A stretch of 64,000 bases of DNA, taken from NCBI RefSeq assembly GCF_000378385.1, contig NZ_KB899659.1, forward strand, positions 1,019,418-1,083,417. Reading direction: 5' to 3'. This document shows positions 46,231 to 54,976 of this stretch, piece by piece. The position numbers and the translations under genes were made by a program. The DNA comes from Paenibacillus daejeonensis DSM 15491 (GTDB taxonomy: Bacteria; Bacillota; Bacilli; Paenibacillales; Paenibacillaceae). The notes below the pieces were generated by a model that was given only the letters and a program-made list of their open reading frames with translations, did not search any database and was not told the DNA's origin. The number at the start of each line of letters is the position of its first letter. Within the stretch, counting starts at the first letter, position 1.

Positions 46231-46415
46231 CTAACGGCCGCCAGAGCCGCTATTTCGCCCAAATCGAATCACTTTGAATTCTAACGGCCACCAGCGCAGT
46301 TATTGGAGGGTTTTCGAGGTTCCAGCGGTCTGTTTGGCCACAATAGGCGCATATATGGCCGTTAGAAATAATTAGCTACCTTTTCAGGGCAAATAAGCGT
46401 ATATATGGCCGTTAG
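46231..46415. repeat. Four 24-bp units in mirror-symmetric arrangement (two direct, two inverted)
   Basis: Units start CTAACGGCC and end TATT. Units 1 (46231-46254) and 2 (46281-46304) read on the plus strand; units 3 (46342-46365) and 4 (46392-46415) read on the minus strand. The start-to-start distance is exactly 50 bp within each pair, and both pairs are centred on position 46323. The inner pair shares 16 of 24 bases in like orientation; units 3 and 4 share 22 of 24. GTCCCC flanks the array outside units 1 and 4 in opposite orientation (46213-46218 and 46429-46434). The 546-bp gap between spoIVFA and rodA holds this array, the rodA terminator and no gene that I can support. Confidence 0.8.
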
Positions 46416-46530
46416 CCGGGAGCGCAGCGGGGACGCGTAGGGTAGGTGATACCTTAGCAGTAGGTCGGCGACTGGACAACCACCCTCCTCTGCTCTGACG
46501 GACAAAGCGCTAGAGCCAAAATTACACAAA

Positions 46531-46555
46531 CAGCCTCTCCATGACGGAGAGGCTG
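46531..46555 (-). terminator. Terminator after rodA
   Basis: CAGCCTCTCC, loop ATGAC, GGAGAGGCTG: a 10-bp perfect stem, followed on the minus strand by TTTGTGTAATTTT. It lies 13 bp after the rodA stop. Confidence 0.82.
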
Positions 46556-46568
46556 CGAGATAACGCTG

Positions 46569-47720
46569 CTAGGCTTGCTCTGGATTTTCCTTTTCCTGAT
46601 GCGCTCTTATACTGAACACAAGACCGATACACAGCATATTGAGCAGCAGCGAGGTCCCCCCGTAACTTACAAAGGGCAGCGTAATCCCTGTAATCGGCAT
46701 GATACCGATCATCATCCCGATATTCTCGAAGATCTGAAATACAAACATCGACACGATTCCAATGATGATAAATGAACCGCGCCGATCATAGCACTGAAAG
46801 GCAATGATGATCATCCTGTAGATAAGGAAGAAGTAAAGGAGCAGCAGCACCGCCGAGCCCTGGAAGCCGAACTCCTCGCCAATCACGACAAAGATGGAGT
46901 CCGAGTACGGATACGGGACAAATCGGCCGTTCTTGGAATCGCCCTGCATATATCCATCGCCAGTCAAGCCGCCGGAGCCGATGGCGATCATAGCCCGCTC
47001 CAACTGATAGCGCTCGTCGCTGGATGCTTGCTCAGGGTTGACGAACGTGTTGATGCGCTGATACCAGTGCAGCCGGTTCTTTTCACTCAAATATCCTTTG
47101 ATCTCGTCATTGAAAGTATTAAACAACGTCGAGAACGCCATAACACTGCCCACTACAATGACTATGCTGATCAACACATGCAGGTATTTGACATTGCCAA
47201 TCCACAGCATCCCGAGCACGATCGCTACATAGATGATGGCATTGCCGAGGTCCGGCTGAATCATAACCAGCAGGAAGGGTACGAACGAGACGATGAAGAT
47301 TGGAATAATATCCTGGGTTAACTGCAGCGTCTCGCCCTGGCGGCGGTTCATAATGACCGCGATTGCCATAATAATGGTCAGCTTCACCAGCTCGGCAGGC
47401 TGCAGCTGAAATCCGCCAATGACGAACCAGCTGCGTGCACCGTTAATGGGCTCGGTGAACATGACCGCTACCAGCAAGAGCAGGCCGATGACGTAAGGCA
47501 CATACCAGAACCTAAGCAGTATTCGATAGTCAAAAAACACGGACACAATAATGACAGCAAAGCCCGCGATAAAGTAATTTAACTGTTTGAACTCGAAATT
47601 ATTAAAGCCCGGATCGTTGAAGGTTGCGCTTCGGACGGCCATAAAGCTGATGACCGCGAACAGCCCCAACAGCAGCAAAATGCCCCAGTCCAGTTTTTTA
47701 AGTTTACTTAGTAAATGCAC
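46569..47720 (-). CDS. rodA: RodA-type SEDS peptidoglycan glycosyltransferase
   Basis: SEDS proteins polymerise lipid II; RodA works with MreB in elongation and FtsW in division. The 383-residue protein has about 10 helices with the SEDS signatures NGARSWFVIGGFQLQPAELVK and DLGNAIIYVAIV (catalytic Asp region), plus PITGITLPFVSYGGTSLL near the end. Its place after mreBCD and minCD favours RodA over FtsW/SpoVE. GTG 47720 has AGGA at about 9 bp; TTG 47726 is less likely. Confidence 0.9.
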   Translation of the reverse strand: MHLLSKLKKLDWGILLLLGLFAVISFMAVRSATFNDPGFNNFEFKQLNYFIAGFAVIIVSVFFDYRILLRFWYVPYVIGLLLLVAVMFTEPINGARSWFVIGGFQLQPAELVKLTIIMAIAVIMNRRQGETLQLTQDIIPIFIVSFVPFLLVMIQPDLGNAIIYVAIVLGMLWIGNVKYLHVLISIVIVVGSVMAFSTLFNTFNDEIKGYLSEKNRLHWYQRINTFVNPEQASSDERYQLERAMIAIGSGGLTGDGYMQGDSKNGRFVPYPYSDSIFVVIGEEFGFQGSAVLLLLYFFLIYRMIIIAFQCYDRRGSFIIIGIVSMFVFQIFENIGMMIGIMPITGITLPFVSYGGTSLLLNMLCIGLVFSIRAHQEKENPEQA

Positions 47721-47726
47721 GTGCAA

Positions 47727-48518
47727 TCATCCTATTCCAAGGAACCTGCGGAACCGCTTGAACACACCGCTCTTCTCATCCAGCGGCATAAGCGGAACCA
47801 TATCCCCCAATATGCGTCTTGCAATGTTGCGATAGGCGATGGCAGCACGTGAAGAAGGGTCCATAACGGTCGGTTCTCCAGTATTAGCTGCTTTAATAAC
47901 CTTTTCGTCGTCCGGTACAATGCCCAGTAGATCAACCGCCAGTACTTGGCAAATCTCATCGATATCAAGCATTTCACCTGACTTGATCATGCCCGGACGA
48001 ATCCGGTTAATGACCAGCTTGGCGGTCAGCTGGGACTGCTCCAGCAGACCAATCACCCGATCCGCATCACGTACGGCTGCATTCTCAGGCGTCGTGATAA
48101 CAATGGCACGGTCTGCCCCGGCCACAGCATTTCGGAAGCCCTGCTCGATTCCGGCCGGGCAATCAATGATGACGTAATCATAGTCTTTCTTGAGCTCCAG
48201 CACAATATCCCTGACCTGCTCCGGCGTGACATCGTGCTTGTCCTTGGTCTGGGCAGCGGGCAGCATATACAGTTCATCGAAGCGTTTATCCTTGACCAGA
48301 GCCTGGTTCAAGCGACAGCGTCCCTCAGCGACATCGACCAGATCATAGATGATCCGGTTCTCCAGTCCCATCACCACGTCAAGATTACGCAGGCCGATAT
48401 CGGTATCAACCATGCACACCTTTTTGCCGGTCAGGGCAAGCGCCGTTCCCAGATTAGCCGAGGTGGTCGTCTTGCCGACACCGCCCTTACCCGATGTTAC
48501 CACGATCGCTTCTCCCAT
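47727..48518 (-). CDS. minD: Septum site-determining protein MinD
   Basis: MinD is a membrane-associated ATPase that recruits MinC to block division near the poles. The 263-residue protein has the deviant Walker A GKGGVGKTTTSAN (residues 10-22), VDTDIGLRNLDVV and the C-terminal amphipathic helix VFKRFRRFLGIG. It lies 3 bp after minC. In spore formers the Min system is tied to polar division through DivIVA. Confidence 0.98.
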   Translation of the reverse strand: MGEAIVVTSGKGGVGKTTTSANLGTALALTGKKVCMVDTDIGLRNLDVVMGLENRIIYDLVDVAEGRCRLNQALVKDKRFDELYMLPAAQTKDKHDVTPEQVRDIVLELKKDYDYVIIDCPAGIEQGFRNAVAGADRAIVITTPENAAVRDADRVIGLLEQSQLTAKLVINRIRPGMIKSGEMLDIDEICQVLAVDLLGIVPDDEKVIKAANTGEPTVMDPSSRAAIAYRNIARRILGDMVPLMPLDEKSGVFKRFRRFLGIG

Positions 48519-48521
48519 GTC

Positions 48522-49187
48522 TTACACTCCTTTGAACACAATCGGATCTTTACGAAAACGGTACAGCTGCGAGATCTTGTCAATCTGCATTTGTGCTTCA
48601 TGCAAATAAGCGAACTCCATCGCAGCATCCGTGCTTACCCATTCATCCGGCGGTCTGCTGATGACCTCGGCGATCCTTAGCTGGGTCGGCCTCAGGAGCG
48701 AAGCAGCGATAATCGCGTCTTCTCTTCCCAGTTCCCCCGCATGGGCCATGCCCCGCAGCGCGCCCAGCACATAGATATCTCCCGAGCAGCGAAGCGTGCC
48801 GCCGGGATTGACATCGCCGATCAAGAGAAGATTGCCATCATGCACAACTGTCTGGCCGGATCGAATGACGCCTGTCATCAGCTTCAAATTTCCGGAATCC
48901 GTTTCCGGTTCCAGCTCTTTTAGCTTCTCCGCCTCAATCGACTGCACGAGCAGATTGCCCTGATTGCGAATGATATCCAGAATCGCTTCTTTTTGCTCTT
49001 CACTGCACAGACGTGCGCCGAGTTTTACATGAACATGAATGAGCGGTCCCGTCAACACCTGCTGGTGGGATTTCTCAAGCTTATACCGCAATTCCTCAAG
49101 CAGCGCCGAAAAATCGCAAGCATCGTCAAGCAGGAATACAAGTCCCTCCTTGACGCCTTTGATGGTAATATGCTGCTTGTCGGTCAC
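48522..49187 (-). CDS. minC: Septum site-determining protein MinC
   Basis: MinC inhibits FtsZ assembly. The 221-residue protein has an N-terminal domain (1-100) and the C-terminal beta-helix domain with VRSGQTVVHDGNLLLIGDVN and GALRGMAHAG. GTG 49187 has GGAGG at good spacing; the longer frame to 49214 is excluded. It is followed by minD. Confidence 0.95.
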   Translation of the reverse strand: MTDKQHITIKGVKEGLVFLLDDACDFSALLEELRYKLEKSHQQVLTGPLIHVHVKLGARLCSEEQKEAILDIIRNQGNLLVQSIEAEKLKELEPETDSGNLKLMTGVIRSGQTVVHDGNLLLIGDVNPGGTLRCSGDIYVLGALRGMAHAGELGREDAIIAASLLRPTQLRIAEVISRPPDEWVSTDAAMEFAYLHEAQMQIDKISQLYRFRKDPIVFKGV

Positions 49188-49251
49188 CTGAGTCCCACCT
49201 CCACCTTGTACCATTCTTTATCGACAGGCGCAAATCCTGCCTGCATCCGAT

Positions 49252-49776
49252 TCAAACTGCGTCGTCCAGCTGTTTTTTTTGACTATAGCCGGAAAACCAG
49301 CGCCGCACGGGTATGTAAAAGGCGAGCGCAAATGCCAATTGGAGGAACAAACTGGGCATAATGTGGTTCATTAGTGCCACAACATACGCGTCTTGCGTGA
49401 TGCGGAACACACGGTAAATCCCGTAAATCACCGAGTCATACAGGAGGCAAGCCATCCCAATAATGGAGAGCACCGTCAGCATCGGGATGCGCTTGAACGC
49501 CAGCAGCAAGCCAACCAGGTAGCCGCACAAGCCCATTGCAAACGAATGCACACCAATTAAATGGCCGTAGAACACAAGATCCTGGAGAAGACCGAAGCTG
49601 ATTCCCAGTAGCAAAGCTGTATGCCTCCCGGCGTAGAGGGCGGCATACAGCACAAAAATAAACGTGAATTGTGGCACAATCCTGCCGATCCAATCTATCG
49701 GGATCAGCCAGGGCATGATGGTCCCTTCAACAATGAATAGAAGCAGCATGATCAGAATCACCCAGCGCTTCCTCAT
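49252..49776 (-). CDS. mreD: Rod shape-determining protein MreD
   Basis: A small polytopic protein of the elongasome. The 174 residues form about five helices, starting RWVILIMLLLFIVEGTIMPW; there are few conserved motifs, and the place directly after mreC (4-bp overlap) and before minC is the main support. Confidence 0.9.
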   Translation of the reverse strand: MRKRWVILIMLLLFIVEGTIMPWLIPIDWIGRIVPQFTFIFVLYAALYAGRHTALLLGISFGLLQDLVFYGHLIGVHSFAMGLCGYLVGLLLAFKRIPMLTVLSIIGMACLLYDSVIYGIYRVFRITQDAYVVALMNHIMPSLFLQLAFALAFYIPVRRWFSGYSQKKQLDDAV

Positions 49777-50657
49777 TCAGCATCTCCCTCGGCATCCGGA
49801 ACCTTGACGACCAATACCTCAGAGAGCTTGTCGAATTGGGCAGCCGGATCGATAAAAGCCGTGCGGGTCAAGCCAAAATCGCCCACCTGTTCAGATGTTA
49901 CCGTACCGATGACGATGCCGACAGGAAACACCTCGCCCTTGCCAGAGGTTACAACGACATCCCCCTCTTTGAGCGGGTCCTCTTCGGCAATCTTGGTCAT
50001 CAGCAATTGACCGTTCTCAATATTGTAGCTTTCAATAATTCCGAATGAGGCTTCTTCATTGCCTTCCACGGTTGCGGAGATCCACTTGGCATTGGCGGAT
50101 TGACCGTCGAGCTCCGTGATCGGCATCACATTGGACGTGAACGGTGACACACTGCTGATCAAACCAATCAGCCCGTGCTCAGTTACTACCGCCATATTCT
50201 CTTTTACCCCATGACGCGAGCCCAAGTTGATTTTCATTGTCTTATTGTAGGCATCCGGGCTTACAGAGACGACCTGGGCAATCATGTACGTATAATTATT
50301 GCGGTTTTTCTGTTCTTCCGTAAAATTCAGTTTTTCTTGCAGTTCCGCGTTCTTCTGCTCAAGTGCATTGTACCTGATCTTGTCACGCGCATAGCTGGCT
50401 ACTGTCATACGAAGCCGCTCATTCTCCTCGTGCAGCTCCCGCATGGAACGGATATCTTCGAACAAGCCCGCTATATAACCTGCGGGCTTGTAAAACCATT
50501 GCTGTACATAACCTACCGTATCATTCAAGAACTTCTCTGGCCAGGTCAAATCCTTGCGGTCACTGAGCGAGAAGCCCATGACCGCAATAAACAGAATTAA
50601 CCCGATTAGAAGTATGAACAACCGCTTATTGCGCATCATTTTAAACAGTCCGATCAC
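49773..50657 (-). CDS. mreC: Rod shape-determining protein MreC
   Basis: MreC joins MreB to the wall-synthesis enzymes. The 294-residue protein has an N-terminal helix (about 11-31), a coiled coil (about 70-110, LHEENERLRMTVASYAR and YNALEQKNAELQEKL) and the MreC beta domain (MAVVTEHGLIGLISSVSPFT, GDVVVTSGKGEVFPVGIVIG). It overlaps mreD by 4 bp and follows mreB after 41 bp. Confidence 0.95.
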   Translation of the reverse strand: MIGLFKMMRNKRLFILLIGLILFIAVMGFSLSDRKDLTWPEKFLNDTVGYVQQWFYKPAGYIAGLFEDIRSMRELHEENERLRMTVASYARDKIRYNALEQKNAELQEKLNFTEEQKNRNNYTYMIAQVVSVSPDAYNKTMKINLGSRHGVKENMAVVTEHGLIGLISSVSPFTSNVMPITELDGQSANAKWISATVEGNEEASFGIIESYNIENGQLLMTKIAEEDPLKEGDVVVTSGKGEVFPVGIVIGTVTSEQVGDFGLTRTAFIDPAAQFDKLSEVLVVKVPDAEGDAE

Positions 50658-50698
50658 CCGCTCGCATGCTCATCCATCTCCCCCTCCGGATGATGATT

Positions 50699-51733
50699 CT
50701 ATCGCTTGGAACGCGACGACGCGCCACCCTTGGCTTTGAACAGATGAATGTTGTCAAGCGCTCGTCCCGTACCGATCGCTACACAATCTAGCGGATGCTC
50801 GGAGACGATGACTGGCATGCCGGTCTCGCGGGCCAACAGCTTGTCCAGATTTCGCAGCAGCGCTCCACCGCCAGTCAGTACAATGCCGCGGTCCATAATA
50901 TCAGCAGACAGCTCAGGCGGACATTTTTCCAGTGTGACCTTGACCGCATCAACGATAGAATTGACTGTGTCAGTCAATGCTTCTGTAATCTCATCCGCTG
51001 TTACAGTGAGAGTCTTCGGCAACCCGGAGACCAGATCGCGGCCGCGAATCTCCATCGTTTCCTGCTTGTCCGATGTCAGGGCGGAGCCCAGGTCCATCTT
51101 CAGCTGCTCCGACGTACGCTCGCCTATCATCAGATTGTACATCCGCTTAATGTACTGGATGATTGCTTCATCCATCTCATCGCCAGCAATTCGGATGGAG
51201 CGGCTCGTTACAATTCCGCCAAGCGAGATAACGGCCACTTCCGTTGTACCGCCACCGATATCAACGACCATACTGCCGGTTGGTTCCCACACGGGGAGAT
51301 CCGCTCCGATCGCTGCCGCGAACGGCTCTTCAATGGTATAGGCTTCTCTTGCTCCTGCCTGTTTGGTTGCATCCTCAACCGCCCGCTTCTCAACAGCAGT
51401 AATACCGGAAGGTACGCACACCATGACATTGGGATGACGCGGGAACATGGAACGTTCCTTCTGCGCTTGCTTGATAAAGTATTTGATCATCGTTGCCGTC
51501 GTTTCAAAATCCGCAATGACGCCGTCCTTCATCGGCCGGATGGCCCGAATGTTGCCTGGCGTTCTGCCGATCATCTTTTTGGCTTGCTCGCCAACGGCCT
51601 CAATTGTTTTTGTATCGGTACGCAGAGCAACCACAGATGGTTCTCTGACGACAATGCCTTTTCCTTTGACGAATACGAGCGTATTCGCAGTTCCCAGGTC
51701 GATCCCCAGATCCTTTGTGAAGCCACCAAACAT
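50699..51733 (-). CDS. mreB: Rod shape-determining protein MreB
   Basis: MreB is the bacterial actin that guides elongation. From ATG 51733 (AAGGGAG upstream) it has 344 residues: the phosphate-1 motif [19 protein letters not shown], the connect and phosphate-2 region ([20 protein letters not shown]) and the adenosine motif [13 protein letters not shown]. The longer frame to 51754 is excluded. MreB, Mbl and MreBH are hard to tell apart; the mreCD neighbours support MreB. Confidence 0.97.
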   Translation of the reverse strand: MFGGFTKDLGIDLGTANTLVFVKGKGIVVREPSVVALRTDTKTIEAVGEQAKKMIGRTPGNIRAIRPMKDGVIADFETTATMIKYFIKQAQKERSMFPRHPNVMVCVPSGITAVEKRAVEDATKQAGAREAYTIEEPFAAAIGADLPVWEPTGSMVVDIGGGTTEVAVISLGGIVTSRSIRIAGDEMDEAIIQYIKRMYNLMIGERTSEQLKMDLGSALTSDKQETMEIRGRDLVSGLPKTLTVTADEITEALTDTVNSIVDAVKVTLEKCPPELSADIMDRGIVLTGGGALLRNLDKLLARETGMPVIVSEHPLDCVAIGTGRALDNIHLFKAKGGASSRSKR

Positions 51734-51794
51734 GTCTGATCTCCCTTTCTTCATAGCAACCCCTTACTGGAGGTTAAACTCGCACTTTATTATA

Positions 51795-52484
51795 TTACAT
51801 AAGTCCCCGCTCCTTCAAACTTACGAAAGACTGTTCACCGATCACCAGATGATCCAATACATCTATGCCGACTAATTCACCGGCTTCAACCAGTCTTCTC
51901 GTCAGAGAGACATCCTCGGGACTGGGCGTAGGATCGCCGCTTGGATGATTGTGGACGCAGATCAGCGAAGCGCTGCTGCACTTGATTGCGGCCCGAAACA
52001 CTTCCCTGGGGTGGACAAGCGAAGCGTTAAGCGTACCCACCGACAAGGTTTCTTGCGCGATGAGCTGATTCTTGGTATTGAGAAACAAGCAGATAAAATG
52101 CTCCTTCTTCAGATACCGCAGCTGCTCCATTAAGTAGTCCGCCGCATCCTGTGGTCTGCGAACGGTGAGACGTTCTTCGCGGCCAGCGCGGGACAGTCGC
52201 CGCCCCAGTTCGATACCAGCGCGCAGCTGGACAGCCTTGGCGGGACCAATCCCGCGAATTGCGGTTAGCTCCTCCATACTCATGTCAACCAGCCCGCCCA
52301 GTGAACCGCAGCTCTGCAGAATTCGTCCTGCCAAATGTACGGCCGATTCACTTCGCGTCCCTGTACGGAGCAAAATAGCAAGCAATTCGGTATGACTGAG
52401 TGCTTCAGCCCCAAACTCCATCATGCGTTCCCTAGGTCGCTCTTCACTTGGGACATCTCTCATCCCATATCCAGCCATCTCCAT
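51795..52484 (-). CDS. radC: DNA repair protein RadC (JAMM domain)
   Basis: The protein has an N-terminal helix-hairpin-helix (RGIGPAKAVQLRAGIELGRR) and the JAMM/MPN motif HNHPSGDPTPSPED near the end. Its biochemical role is unsettled despite the name. I choose ATG 52484 (229 residues); family proteins begin just before RDVPSEERPRER, so ATG 52478 or 52463 is also possible, while the frame to 52544 is longer than the family. It sits between maf and mreB, as in B. subtilis. Confidence 0.93.
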   Translation of the reverse strand: MEMAGYGMRDVPSEERPRERMMEFGAEALSHTELLAILLRTGTRSESAVHLAGRILQSCGSLGGLVDMSMEELTAIRGIGPAKAVQLRAGIELGRRLSRAGREERLTVRRPQDAADYLMEQLRYLKKEHFICLFLNTKNQLIAQETLSVGTLNASLVHPREVFRAAIKCSSASLICVHNHPSGDPTPSPEDVSLTRRLVEAGELVGIDVLDHLVIGEQSFVSLKERGLM

Positions 52485-52568
52485 GTCGAGTATCCAGCCT
52501 TCCCTATAAAGTAGGGGCAATACGATAACGTCTTGCACCATCAATACAGGTCTGTACGGGTACGACAG

Positions 52569-53195
52569 TCACACGGACTCGACACCATACTCAGAGAGCA
52601 TGTCCGACAGCAGCGTCAGCGACATGCCTACTACATTAAAATAACAGCCGTCGATGCCTTCAATTAGTGTTGCTCCCAAGCCTTGGATGCCATAACTTCC
52701 AGCTTTGTCCATAGGCTCGCCGGAAGCAACATACCGCTCGATCCGACGGGCATCGAGCGGTTTCATGTGTACTTTAGTCATGCGGTGGCGCACTAACGGT
52801 TCGCCGCTGCTGGCATGCAGCAGTGTGATCCCGCTGTAGACTTCATGCAAGCCGCCCTGGAGACGAGTTAAGGTACGCCTTGCGTCCTCGACATCCTGCG
52901 GCTTGCCCAATACCATTCCGTCCATGACGACAATGGTGTCTGCACCGATAATAAGAGAATCCGCCGCTTGGTCTCCTGCAGCATGCAGCGCCGCCCGCGC
53001 TTTGCGGAGCGAGAGCTGCTCTACAATCTCGGCAGGCTGCCAGTGCGTTGGCGTCGATTCATCGGTATCCGTTGGCATAATCTTGACCGGCAATGAGAGG
53101 GCGAGCTGCTCCAGCAGCTCCCGTCTCCGCGGCGAAGCGGAAGCCAGTACGAGCTGATTGATCTTCAGCTCGGATGATCTTGCTTGGCCAGGCAC
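52569..53195 (-). CDS. maf: Maf-like nucleotide pyrophosphatase
   Basis: Maf hydrolyses non-canonical or modified nucleotides and is linked to septum inhibition in B. subtilis. The 208-residue protein has ASASPRRRELLEQL (active-site Ser/Arg) and the SLIIGADTIVV metal site, then KVHMKPLDARRIERYVASGE. GTG 53195 has AAGGA at 5 bp. It precedes radC and mreB, a conserved order. Confidence 0.95.
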   Translation of the reverse strand: MPGQARSSELKINQLVLASASPRRRELLEQLALSLPVKIMPTDTDESTPTHWQPAEIVEQLSLRKARAALHAAGDQAADSLIIGADTIVVMDGMVLGKPQDVEDARRTLTRLQGGLHEVYSGITLLHASSGEPLVRHRMTKVHMKPLDARRIERYVASGEPMDKAGSYGIQGLGATLIEGIDGCYFNVVGMSLTLLSDMLSEYGVESV

Positions 53196-53216
53196 GGCAA
53201 TCCTTCTCCCTCTTGG

Positions 53217-53462
53217 TTATAATCTGCGGTAAATCCAGATTGCCGCCACAGCACCGATAATGCTCAGCAGGCTCAACTGAATATGTACGTTTAAGTCAAA
53301 GCTGAACACAATCAGATCGGCTGCAGGCGACCACCTGGCCTCGACCGAACGGGAGAGCACTTCCATTCCCGGTACAGTTGCAAGCCATCTCGCTGCCAGC
53401 GTGCCGGCAAGCAACCCAAGCCATGTGAACAATAGCAGCACGATCGTATTTTTCTTCATCAT
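53217..53462 (-). CDS. DUF4321-family small membrane protein
   Basis: From ATG 53462 (GAAGGA upstream) the protein has 81 residues with two helices (about 6-25 and 57-77) and a short linker. I assign it to the DUF4321 type by its layout and its place between the SPOR-domain gene and maf; function is unknown. The frame upstream to 53597 overlaps the SPOR gene and is excluded. Confidence 0.75.
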   Translation of the reverse strand: MMKKNTIVLLLFTWLGLLAGTLAARWLATVPGMEVLSRSVEARWSPAADLIVFSFDLNVHIQLSLLSIIGAVAAIWIYRRL

Positions 53463-53518
53463 CCAACGTCCTTCGTCAGGTTTAGACACCTGGTTCCTAT
53501 TATACGTTGGAAGCCGTC

Positions 53519-54850
53519 CTATGACAATGCGTCGATTTGCGCAAGCCATTCCTTCTGGATAATTACAGCTTCCATCAGCGCAGTTTGCGCCGTCCACAGA
53601 TGAGCCCGAGACGGATGCTTGTCATATTCCTCCATAGATACGGCTGCAGTCTGAAGCTGGGTAACCAGTAATTCAGCCGGCCCCTTAGCCGAGTCATCCC
53701 ATGCCTTCGCAATGGCCGCAGCGGAGGCGGTCCATTGCTGATGGGACGTTCTCCACACCTGGACATCGCGTTCCTGCAGACGTTCAGGCTGCTCCTGAGA
53801 TAACAGAGTTAGGGTTAACTCATTAAATAGACGTATCAAGTCACCCGTCTGTTCAAAAAATTGCTCCGCTTCGCGGGCATCTCCTAAAAAGGGAAGCCGG
53901 GACACTTCTGGTACTGTTATTTCCTTCAGATATACCTCCGAATTGCCCAGTTGTTCACTTAGCAAGACCGCACTGTTGCGGTTCGTCCCCATACCTGCGA
54001 ATACCCGATAGCCATCGGTTTTCGAGGAGGCCGCTGCCAGCCCTTTTTGCCGCAGCTCGCCAAGTGCAGCAAGCATGCCCTCTTCATTGCTGAACACGCC
54101 ATACTGCAGCATATAATAAGTACTACCAGCCACAGACACAGCTGTCAAGGCATCCTCGTTGACTGGAGGCAGCTCGACAGCCGCTCCATCCGGCTGCAGC
54201 TCCGGGGCGATGTTTCCTTGACTCGTGGCGGCTGCAGGTACCTCTGAATTGTTGACAGGGGGAACTGTCTCTCCAGAGAACAGGGATAACACCATATAGC
54301 CGAACAAGGCACCGGTGGCAATCGCTCCGGCAACCGAGGCGAATACCTTGAGCCAAGAAGGTCCGACCGGATGACGCCGGATGACCGGCTGTTCCAGCCG
54401 CTGCATGTGCTCCCGCTCATTCTGCGGCAGTGCTGGGACCACTCGTGGCGCAACCTCCCGCTCTCCCAGCTCAATATAGGGCTGGTGTCCCGCCTCCTGA
54501 CGCTGTTCCCCTTTGATTTCGTTCGATGTATAGCGATTCGCAAGGGGGTCCGATTCCCGAATCAGCCGCTCCAATGCAAAGGCATCATCTTGGAAAGGGC
54601 TGACCCACGGCGGCAAATCCTGCTCTCGCGTAAATGTGAGCTGTTCCTGCAGAGGAACCTGCGTCTTCTCTTCTTCCTTGCCGTTGGTATGAACGGCTAC
54701 TGGATCAACGGCTTGTATCACCGGACGGGGCAGTATCTCCCGCTGCGGCACGCTGGAGGCGCGCGTTATACCATCCCGTTCCTTCAAAGGCCGGACGGGC
54801 TTGGGAGGTGGATTGTCAAAACGGTACGTAATTCGGGCTTTCTGGCTCAT
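53519..54850 (-). CDS. SPOR-domain protein, SpoIIB-like
   Basis: From ATG 54850 (AAGGAG at 8 bp) the protein has 443 residues: a charged, Pro-rich cytoplasmic part (1-175), one membrane helix (about 175-195, VFASVAGAIATGALFGYMVL), a linker, and a SPOR domain (about 245-310, YYMLQYGVFSNEEGMLAALG and GYRVFAGMGTNRNSA) that binds denuded septal peptidoglycan. A helical C-terminal part of about 110 residues follows. In B. subtilis SpoIIB, encoded near maf, helps engulfment; this protein matches it in layout and place but is longer. Confidence 0.78.
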   Translation of the reverse strand: MSQKARITYRFDNPPPKPVRPLKERDGITRASSVPQREILPRPVIQAVDPVAVHTNGKEEEKTQVPLQEQLTFTREQDLPPWVSPFQDDAFALERLIRESDPLANRYTSNEIKGEQRQEAGHQPYIELGEREVAPRVVPALPQNEREHMQRLEQPVIRRHPVGPSWLKVFASVAGAIATGALFGYMVLSLFSGETVPPVNNSEVPAAATSQGNIAPELQPDGAAVELPPVNEDALTAVSVAGSTYYMLQYGVFSNEEGMLAALGELRQKGLAAASSKTDGYRVFAGMGTNRNSAVLLSEQLGNSEVYLKEITVPEVSRLPFLGDAREAEQFFEQTGDLIRLFNELTLTLLSQEQPERLQERDVQVWRTSHQQWTASAAAIAKAWDDSAKGPAELLVTQLQTAAVSMEEYDKHPSRAHLWTAQTALMEAVIIQKEWLAQIDALS

Positions 54851-54939
54851 CGCAATCGCTCCTTGTCCCATATCGTCTATTGCTACTCTATGAAACAAGC
54901 TGTGCGAATATGACATCCTTTGCAAAGCACGAGAGCGTA

Positions 54940-54969
54940 GAGCCCTCGGCAGCAAGCTGCCGAGGGCTC
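54940..54969 (-). terminator. Strong hairpin after murC
   Basis: GAGCCCTCGGCAGC pairs perfectly with GCTGCCGAGGGCTC. There is no T run on the minus strand, so it may be a weak terminator or an RNA-stability element. It lies between murC and the SPOR-domain gene. Confidence 0.5.
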
Positions 54970-54976
54970 TCATGCA

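Noticed and set aside
46231-46415. Possible CRISPR array
   Set aside because: Only four units, half of them inverted, with variable unit sequence and no cas genes; CRISPR repeats are direct and near-identical.
50795-51739. Plus-strand open frame opposite mreB
   Set aside because: Antisense shadow of mreB, rich in His, Cys and Asn with no start signal.
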